A DNA stretch of 8,980 nt, taken from NCBI GenBank assembly GCA_021202835.1, contig JAJQCI010000029.1, forward strand, positions 1-8,980. Direction: 5' to 3'. Of the stretch, positions 1 through 7,800 are shown piece after piece (position 1 is the stretch's first letter; each line of letters starts with the position of its first letter). The notes below the pieces were generated by a model. That model did no database searches, was not told the origin of the DNA, and saw only the letters and a list, made by a program, of their open reading frames with translations. Origin of the DNA: Clostridiales bacterium (lineage in GTDB: Bacteria > Bacillota > Clostridia > Lachnospirales > CAG-274). The translations under genes and the position numbers were made by a program.

Positions 1-1109
1 TAGGTGAAATTATTAACAAGCTTGGCTTCGGCCTAATGCGTCTGCCTCAAAAGGACGGCGCCATAGACATTGAACAGGTTAAAACAATGGTGGATAAATT
101 TTTGGAAGCCGGTTTTACATATTTTGACACGGCATGGGCCTACGCAGGAAGTGAGGACGCCATAAGACAGGCCCTCGTAGAGCGCTATCCCCGTGAAAAA
201 TTTCAGCTCGCCACAAAAAACGCCGCCTGGATAAACTGCAAAACGAGAGAAGAGGCAGTAAACCAGTTTGAAACCTCTCTTAAACAGACAGGCGCAGGAT
301 ATTTTGATTTCTATCTTCTCCATAATCTCGGAGAACACAGAACAAAATATTTTGACGACTTCAAAATGTGGAACTTTGTTCTTGAAAAGAAAAAGGAAGG
401 CCTTATTAAGCATGTCGGCTTTTCATTCCACTCCACCCCTGAAGAGCTGGACGAAATTTTAACAGCCCACCCCGAAGCCGAGTTTGTTCAGCTTCAGATA
501 AATTATGCAGACTGGGACAACCCGGCCATACAGTCAAGGGGCTGCTACGAAACAGCAAGAAAACACGGCAAGCCCGTAATAATTATGGAGCCTGTAAAGG
601 GCGGCATGCTTGCCAACCCACCTGAAAGCGTTGAAAAAGTGTTTAAGGCCGCCGACGCCGAGGCCTCCTGCGCTTCATGGGCAATTCGCTTTGCCGCCGA
701 TTTGGACGGCATAATAACAGTCCTCTCCGGTATGAGCAATGTCGCTCAAATGGAAGACAATCTTTCATATATGAAGAATTTCAAAAAGCTTTCCGACAGT
801 GAAAGAGAAACTCTTAAAAAGGCCCGTGAAGCCTTAAACGCCATACCCTTAATCCCCTGCACGACCTGTAACTACTGCGCAAAGGTCTGCCCCAAAAACA
901 TAGGTATTTCCGGTACGTTTACGGCTATGAATCTGCTGACTCTCTACAGCGACAAAGAAGCCGCAAAGGGTCAGGAGAACTGGCTTGTAGGCGGCCACGG
1001 AAAGGCACAGGCCGGGGAATGTATAAAATGCGGCAAATGTGAGGAGGTCTGCCCTCAGCACATAAAAATAAGAACAGAGCTTGAAAAAGCCTCCGCCGCA
1101 CTTTCATAA
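1..1109 (+). CDS. Aldo/keto reductase with C-terminal two-cluster 4Fe-4S domain, 5' partial
   Basis: Cytoplasmic oxidoreductase of the ferredoxin-fused aldo/keto reductase family; substrate unknown. The frame is open from position 3, and the codons before the ATG at 36 encode NKLGFGL, which joins MRLP to form the LGFGLMRLP signature at the start of the family's barrel. So the true start lies left of the window and Met36 is internal. Counting from Met36, the expected catalytic tetrad is present: Asp31 and Tyr36 in FDTAWAY, Lys61 in LATK, His96 in YLLHN. After the barrel come two ferredoxin-like motifs, C275-x2-C278-x2-C281-x3-C285-P and C329-x2-C332-x2-C335-x3-C339-P, each able to bind a 4Fe-4S cluster. 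This suggests electron exchange with iron-sulfur partners as well as NAD(P)H; that is family knowledge, not seen here. The gene ends in TAA just before a hairpin terminator and converges on the giant LRR gene. No frameshift or missing key residue was seen. Confidence 0.93.
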   Translation, partial: GEIINKLGFGLMRLPQKDGAIDIEQVKTMVDKFLEAGFTYFDTAWAYAGSEDAIRQALVERYPREKFQLATKNAAWINCKTREEAVNQFETSLKQTGAGYFDFYLLHNLGEHRTKYFDDFKMWNFVLEKKKEGLIKHVGFSFHSTPEELDEILTAHPEAEFVQLQINYADWDNPAIQSRGCYETARKHGKPVIIMEPVKGGMLANPPESVEKVFKAADAEASCASWAIRFAADLDGIITVLSGMSNVAQMEDNLSYMKNFKKLSDSERETLKKAREALNAIPLIPCTTCNYCAKVCPKNIGISGTFTAMNLLTLYSDKEAAKGQENWLVGGHGKAQAGECIKCGKCEEVCPQHIKIRTELEKASAALS

Positions 1110-1124
1110 CAGCATAACAAATTT

Positions 1125-1168
1125 AAAAAACGGCTGCAAAAGCATATTTGCCTTTGCAGCCTGTTTTT
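1125..1168. terminator. Bidirectional rho-independent terminator between convergent genes
   Basis: A perfect 9-bp stem, GGCTGCAAA (1132-1140) with TTTGCAGCC (1153-1161), encloses a 12-base loop that can pair a little further (GC/GC). On the + strand it is followed by TGTTTTT (to 1168), 23 bases after the reductase stop. On the - strand it is followed by six T's (complement of 1125-1130), 34 bases past the stop of the giant gene's 3' end. The T-runs on both sides indicate that it ends both convergent transcripts. Confidence 0.85.
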
Positions 1169-1194
1169 ATGGGTTTAAGCGGTAAAGCCCTTTA

Positions 1195-1518
1195 TTATGC
1201 GGCTTCCGCTTCTTTTAATATTTGAATTGCGTCTAAGATGTCTACGTTTCCGTCGTGGTTTACGTCAGCTTGACCCATTCCCGAAACATCACCGGATAAT
1301 ATGGAGTCTATAGCCTGTTTCATAATAATAGCTGCGTCTTCGTTATCTGCTACACCGTTGCCGCTTATATCGCCTGTGGCGTTGTTATAAGCGTCTATGA
1401 TTTCGTCATTGCCGTTGCCGTTTTCCTCAAACTCGATGCTGTACCAGTCATCGCCTGTGTAGATTACGTGTGAAAGATTTTCACAGCCGCTGAAGGCGTA
1501 GGCTTGGATATAGCTCAT
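1195..1518 (-). CDS. Detached C-terminal part of the giant LRR protein: last LRR repeat plus type I dockerin
   Basis: This 107-codon frame is the tail of the giant gene, not an independent gene. It starts in the middle of an LRR repeat (SYIQAYAFSGCENL), has no ribosome binding site before the Met at 1518, and its frame stays open upstream to 1692, where only one TAA separates it from the main reading frame. The extra upstream codons encode two more LRR_5 repeats with KTVVIEDGITRIG and VTEIGYQAF. The C-terminal 59 residues form a type I dockerin: repeat 1 DISGNGVADNED and repeat 2 DVNHDGNVDILD, each with the 1-3-5-9-12 calcium-ligand pattern (Ser at position 3 of repeat 1 is slightly atypical). 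Dockerins bind cohesins on scaffoldins or cell-surface anchors. Translation of this piece needs readthrough of the stop or a strain with a sense codon there. Confidence 0.75.
   Translation of the reverse strand: MSYIQAYAFSGCENLSHVIYTGDDWYSIEFEENGNGNDEIIDAYNNATGDISGNGVADNEDAAIIMKQAIDSILSGDVSGMGQADVNHDGNVDILDAIQILKEAEAA
1198..1374 (-). other. Type I dockerin domain (two calcium-binding F-hand repeats)
   Basis: Fifty-nine codons from GDISGNG to the terminal EAEAA. The two repeats are DISGNGVADNEDAAIIMKQA and ADVNHDGNVDILDAIQILKE, joined by a short linker with DSILSGDVSGMG. Calcium ligands in repeat 2 (D, N, D, D, D) are canonical; repeat 1 has D, S, N, D, D. Each loop is followed by a helix with the hydrophobic pattern usual for dockerins. 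Placement at the extreme C-terminus of a secreted protein is the usual dockerin position, so its job is presumably non-covalent attachment to a cohesin. Confidence 0.88.
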
Positions 1519-1815
1519 ATTCGATGAAACATAAATCTTTTCAAGGCTTGAGCAGAACTGGAAGGCCTGATAGCCTATTTCGGTTACGCTGTCGGCAATT
1601 GTAACAGAGGTTACGTTAGACAGATACTGGAAGGCGAAATTGCCTATACGTGTGATTCCGTCTTCAATAACAACAGTTTTTATTTTTTGTCGTTATTCAT
1701 AACATTCGGGTCTGTATTCGTCGGCAGGCTCCCAACCCCATGCCGGAGCATAATCAGGCATCCAGCCGTTTCCTGAAATCGTGAGAACTCCTCCGTCGGT
1801 AATCGACCATCCGAG
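1375..1815 (-). repeat. LRR_5 module 8 (147 codons, interrupted by a stop)
   Basis: Begins LGWSITDGGVLTISGNGWMPDY, the same cap as the other modules. It contains three LRR repeats (FAFQYL, QAFQFC, YAFSGC) and ends in a degenerate tryptophan cap (YTGDDWYSIEFEENGNGNDEIIDAY) directly before the dockerin. It has no island segment. The cap region is longer than usual (AWGWEPADEYRPECYE) and holds the in-frame TAA at the place where sister modules read WYDQR or WYDRR. Confidence 0.8.
1693..1695 (-). other. In-frame TAA stop splitting the LRR body from its dockerin
   Basis: The frame reads P-E-C-Y-E-TAA-R-Q-K-I-K-T-V-V-I-E-D-G. Sister modules read E-W-Y-D-R-R-E-E-V-T-A-I-V-I-E-D-G and P-W-Y-D-Q-R-D-N-V. 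The stop therefore sits at an alignable residue (Q or R), without an insertion or frame change. A CAA to TAA change is the simplest origin. The reading frame is open for about 2,400 codons before it and 165 codons after it. Confidence 0.9.
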
Positions 1816-4800
1816 GTCTGTTGCTCCGTTTTCCGCATATCCTATTGTGTAGTTATATGCGTTTATAAGTGCGGAATTGTTGTCTTCAATGTATATGTTG
1901 TTCCAGTCATCCTCCGAACCGCTGTAATATACATTCAGAAGGCTCGGGCAGCTGTCAAATGCACCGTCTGCAACAGTTTCCAGACTTGAGGGAAGTGTTA
2001 CGCTTCTCAAGTTGGTGCAGCCTTGGAAGGACCAGTTATAAATTATGTTTAAGCCCTCGTGCATTGTCACGTCTGTAAGATTCGTGCAGCCGTAAAGCGC
2101 AAATACCCATATATCCGTCACAGATTCGGGTATGTCTAAGCTTGTAATGGGATTTGAAGCAGGACAGTATATTAAGCCTGTCATATCCTTGTTATACAGA
2201 ATATTATCAACGGAACAGTAGGACGGGTTGTTCTCGTCTACCGTAAGACTTGACACGCTGTTACAGCCGAGGAAAGCATAGCTGCCAAGGCTTGTCAGAT
2301 TAGCCGAGATTGAAATCGATGTAAGGCTTTCACAGCCCTGGAAAGCATATTCGCCTGTTTTTGTTACCGAATCGGGAATAGATAAGCTTGTGGCGTTTGT
2401 CATATATTCAAAAGCACGGGCACCTATCTTTGTTATTCCATCTTCAATAACAATAGCTGTTACTTCTTCTCTCCTGTCATACCATTCGACATCGCTTTCA
2501 TCCGCATAGTCTGCCATCATACCTGTTCCCGAAATTGTAAGAACGCCGTTTTCATCAATATTCCACGTGATATCAGCCGTATAGGAATTTTCATAGGCAC
2601 TTATAAGATAGTCATTGTCTCCGCCGAAGCTTATGTTATCCCAGTTTTCTCCGTCATAGATTACGGTTGTAAGTGAATAACATTCGCAGAAGGCCTGCCC
2701 TCCTACGCTTGTTAAGCCGGAGGGAAGTGTTACCGTTGTAAGGCTTGTACAGCCGTTAAAGGTTCTCTCCAAAATTTCCGTCACATTGCTTGAAATATAT
2801 GCGGTTTCAAGTGCCGCACATCCTTCAAATGCACAGTCGCCCAAATATGTAACGCTGTCGGGAATTGTTATTTCCTTCAAAGAAGTACAGCCGGGGAAAG
2901 AAGAACCGTATATAGCCGTTACGCTGTCGGGTATGGATACGCTTTCCAAACCATAACATTGGTTAAAGGCATATACGCCTATGCTTGTTACGTTTTCAGG
3001 AATCGTAAATGACGTTAAGCTTTCACAGCCTTGGAAGGTGCAGTCCTCTATGATTGTTACTCCCGAGGGAATAGTAAAATCGGTAAGGCTCGAACAGCCG
3101 CTGAAAGCACCGTCTTTAATTTCCGTTACGTTTTCGGTTAAATTAATTGTTGTCAAATAAGGATTGCATACAGCATAGCTTCCTATTGATGTTACGCTGT
3201 CGGGCACTGTATATTCTGTGAGGTCCGACTTTGCTCTGGGATAAAGAACAAGCTGTGTTTTATCCTTATTAAAATTAAATGCAATACCGTCTTCTGAACT
3301 GAAAAGCTCGTTATCTTCGGCAACTGTTATCGATTCCAAACAGAAACAGTTGTGAAGAATACTGCTCAGGGAATTGTTGTCGGCTACTGTATTTAAGCTT
3401 GCCGGTATGTTGACAGATTCTATTGTACTTTCGTCAAAAGCTCCGTTTTCAACACACCATAAGCCGTCGGGCAGTGTTACGTTTTGAACATTAGATGCAT
3501 AGAAAGCACTGTTCATAATATATCCTACGCTGTCGGGAACAGTGTAGTCCTGTGCTTCCTTTCCTGCCGGATATGAATGGAGAGTTCCCATATCGCTGGT
3601 GAAAAGAACACCGTCAACACTTACGTAGCTTGGGTTGCCGTCGCTGACTTCAAACGCCTGCAGGCTTGTACAGCCGTTAAATGCACAGCTGCCTATGCTT
3701 GTTGTTGCCGTAGGTATCAGCATTGATGTAAGGCTTGAACAGCCGTTAAACGCCCATGAAGCTATATAAACAATTTCGGGGAAATTTATTGACGGAAGAC
3801 TTGTACAGCCTTCGAATCCGCCGTCATAAATATTTCTCAGGGTTGAGGGAAGAGTTACATCTGTTACATTATAGAAATTGTAGAAAGCACAATTTCCTAT
3901 AGATGTTATGCCATGATCTACATATATTGAGGTTACGTTGTCTCTTTGATCATACCAAGGCGCCCCCTCATAGTCATAATTGGGCATTTTGCCTGTGCCC
4001 GTTACTGTCAGAACGCCGTTCTCAACAGACCAGCTTATTTCAGCCGTGATTGTGTTGTCATAGGCGTTATGAAGACAGTCGTTTCCCTCGTCTATGCTTA
4101 TGTTTTCCCAGTCGGCTTCTGATCCGTCATAATTTACGGTGGTTAAGCTGTCACAGCCGTCAAAGGCATATTCCTTAACGGTTGTTACGCTTGTGGGAAT
4201 TGTTACGCTTTCCAAATTTTCGAAGAACTGGAAAGCATAGCTGCCTATACGTGTAATTCCGTCTGAGATAACAACAGAGGTTATGCTGTCAATATCGTTT
4301 TCAGCATACCAGGACGCAGTGTAATTTATGTTGTTGGGCATCCATCCGCTTCCGCCTGTTCCGTCGGCAAGTGAAATTGTAAGAACGCCGTCTTCAAGTG
4401 TATATACCACGTCGGATACGTTGTTTGTATATTCATAGGCCTCCGTAAGACAGGAGTTGTTGTCTTCGATTGTAATTCCGTCCCAGTTGTCGCCGTTGTA
4501 TATTACGTTTGAAAGACTATAGCATTCATTGAAAGCGCCGTCATATACATAGTTTACGCTTGAGGGAATTGTTATTGTTGTAAGATTTGAACATCCCTCA
4601 AATGCCCAGCTGCTGATAAAGTCAACCCCTTCGGGAATGGTTACGCTTTCAAGATTTGTACATCCACGCACAGCCGAAGCCCAAAGCTCTATTACGGTGT
4701 CGAGAATTTCAAGGCTTGTTGCTTCACTTGCAGGAGCGCAAAAATACAGAGAGTTGCCGTTATATAGAGCAAAGTTGTTTTCGCAATAATAGTTTGTGTT

Positions 4801-7800
4801 ATCATCTGATACCGTTATGGTTGCTATACCGGTGCCGCCGAAAGCACGGTGAGCCATACTTGTTACATTTGCCGGTATATATAATTCCGTTATGTTTTTA
4901 CAGTCTTCAAAGGCACAGTCGCTGATTGTAGTCAGTGTTTCGGGGAAGGTTATTCCCTGAAGATTTGTACATCCGCAGAAAGCCCAGCCGCCTATTGAGG
5001 TTAAGCCTTCGGGAAGACTTACGCTTGTTATTTGGTCGAATGTTTCAAAAGAGTGACTTCCTACTGTGGTTATTCCGCTTTCGATAATAACCTCTGTTAT
5101 GCTGTCCTTATCTTCATGCCAGGGGGTGTCTTCCCAACTGTCATAGCTTGGCATTCTGCCTGTGCCTGAAATCGTAAGAACACCGTTTTCGATTGTATAG
5201 GAGATGTCCGCTGTATAATAAGCATTTACAAGGGCGTCATTGCCGCCTTCGATGTTTATGTTGTTCCAGTCGTCTTCACTGCCGTCATAGTTTACGGTTT
5301 TAAGACTGTCGCAGCATTCAAAGGCAGATTCTCCTACATATGATAAGCTTGTTGAGACTGTTACGGTTGCAAGGCTCGGAGAGTTGTAGAAGGCTCCGCT
5401 CGAAATCTCCGTAACTCCCGTTAAATCGGCGCTTACAAGATTATTGCAGTTTGAGAAGGTCCAATCTCCTATAACCAAATCGGAAGCTCCTTCGGCCACG
5501 GTAACGGTTTGAATATTGTCGTTGTAGCCGAATACACTGTTTCTTACATATTTTACCGTGTTGGGAATAACCAAATCAGCTACCTTGGTGTTTGCACAGC
5601 CGCAGGCAACAACCTCCGTCATATCCGCAGTATAAACAATTCCGTTTTCATCGGAACAGAAGCTTGTGTTTCCATCGGCTATGGTTATTGTTTCCAAACC
5701 TGTACAGTTATCAAATACGCCGCCGCCTATATATGTTACGTTTTCAGGTATCACTATACTTGTTAAATTGTGGCTGCTTTGGAAAGCATAGCCGCCTATT
5801 GAAGTAAGAGAATCGGGCAGGGTTATACTGCTTGCCCCTACACACTGGAATGCTATATCGCCGATACTTGTTACGGTTTCGGGTATGCTGACACTTTCAA
5901 CAGAGCTGCTGCCTGCGAAAGCATAGCTTCCTATGCGTGTTATGCCGCTTTCGATAACAATTGATGTAATATCGTCATAGCTGTCTGCCCAGGGCGCACG
6001 GTTTGAATCGCCGTCATAATTTGCCATTTTTCCTGTGCCGGAAACAGTGAGCACGCCGTTTTCGATTGTATAGCTTATGTCGCCTGTTTCATAGGCATTT
6101 GTAAGGTATTCGTTGCCTTCGTAAATATTTATGTTGTTCCAGTCGTCCTCACTGCCGTCATAGTTTACGGTTTTGAGACTTGAACAGTCGCCGAAAGCAT
6201 ATTCCTCTATACGGCTTACGCTTGTGGGAATTGTTACACTTTCAAGACTCGTACAGCCTTGGAAAGTATAGCTTGTTATTCTGGGAGCCGAGCCGTAAAT
6301 ATCGGCGCTTACCAAATTAGTACATCCCATAAAAGCCCAGTCGCCTATATAGATATAGTCTCTTTCGGAAATCGTAAGAGTTTCTATAGCCAAACAGTCC
6401 GTAAAAGCGTTGTCATAAATATAATTTACGGAATCGGGAATAACAAGATTTGTTATATTCGGGTTGGCCGAGCCTGTGGCATATATAGACGTCATATCCT
6501 TGCTGTACAAAATGCCGTTGTCAGAACAGAAATAGTTGCTGTTCTCATCAGCCGTTATGGATTCGAGATTTGCACAGCTTACAAAGGCTCTTCTTGAAAT
6601 AGAGTTTACATTTTCGGGTATGTTTATGGTTGTTAAATTGTTGCAGTACTGGAATGTATAATCTCCGATTGACTTTAATGAATCGGGAAGAGTTATACTT
6701 GTAATTCCGCTTCCTCTGAAAGCTGCGTTTCCTATACTTCTTATGCTTCCGTTTATTGTAATTGTTTCAACAGTTCCGCTGTTGTCAAAAGCCAGCTTTC
6801 CTATAGAGGTTACGCCGTCTTCGATTACAATAGAATTAATCTGGTCATAGGAATAATACCAGGGCGCACGGTTGTCATCGTCTTCAGAATAGTCGGGCAT
6901 ACTTCCCGAACCGGTTATGTAAAGAACGCCGTCCTCAATGCTCCAGTCAAATGTGCTGTAGGTAAATGTTACATTATTAAGAGCATCGTTTCCGTTTCCT
7001 ATGCTGAGGCTGCTCCAGTTATCCTCTGTTCCGTCATAGCTTATATAAGCCAGATTGTCACAGCCGTAGAAAACATCATCGTCTATCCAGTTAATACTTG
7101 AGGGCAGATATACGGTTGTTAAGGAAGAACAGCCGTAGAAAAGCTCATTATATAAGCCGTATACTCCGTTGGGAATATATATTTCCTTTAAAGAAGTACA
7201 GTTTATAAACACGCCTTCTCCCAAATAGGAAAGATTTCCTTCCGAAAGAGTTACTTCTTCAAGCGCAGTACAGTATGCAAAGGCATGAAGATCCACAGAG
7301 CTTACTGTTGAGGGGATTGTTATGCTTGTAAGCTTTTCACAGCCCCAAAAAGCACTGTCGCCTATGTGGTTTAAGCCCTCGGAAAGGGTTATGGTTTCAA
7401 GATTTGTACAGTAGTAGAATGCCCAGCCGTCAATATAGCTGACAGATGAAGGCACTGTTACCGATGTTAAATAGGTATTATAGGCAAACACATATTCGTT
7501 TATGCCTGTTACACCGTCGGGAACACTGTAGGAAGTACTTGTTTTTGCTGCCGGATAACAGAGAATTTCCGTACAGTCGATATCCAAAAGAACGCCGTCA
7601 ATACCGCAGTAAGCTTCATTGCCCTCAGCTACAGTTATTTCAGCCAAATAAGCATTTGAAGCAAACGCACCGTAATCGATATAGGTTACGCTTGCAGGAA
7701 TTTCAAAGGTTGTGGCCGTCAAACCGGAAGGATAAAAAATTATTTCGGTTTGGTCTGAATCCATAAGAACGCCGTCCACCGTACTGTAATTCTGATTTTC

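Noticed and set aside
36..38. ATG as the start of the aldo/keto reductase
   Set aside because: The frame is open upstream to the window edge and encodes NKLGFGL before the ATG, completing the family's N-terminal LGFGLMRLP signature. There is no ribosome binding site before it. The gene is cut by the window.
1677..1700. A-rich stretch after the premature stop as a programmed frameshift site
   Set aside because: The coding strand reads AAAAAATAAAAAC, but the frame on both sides of the stop is the same, so a frameshift would not restore the protein. Only readthrough or a base substitution would.
1696..1700. ATG overlapping the premature stop as a re-initiation site for the dockerin part
   Set aside because: The ATG in TATGAATAA is in another frame and hits a stop after six codons, so re-initiation there would not yield the tail.
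4656..4925. Plus-strand open frames of 64-112 codons across the giant gene (for example here, 5509-5766, 6259-6597, 7446-7766)
   Set aside because: They are antisense shadows of the LRR repeats; their recurrent Cys/Tyr/His/Arg-rich sequences mirror the repeat consensus, and none has a convincing ribosome binding site.
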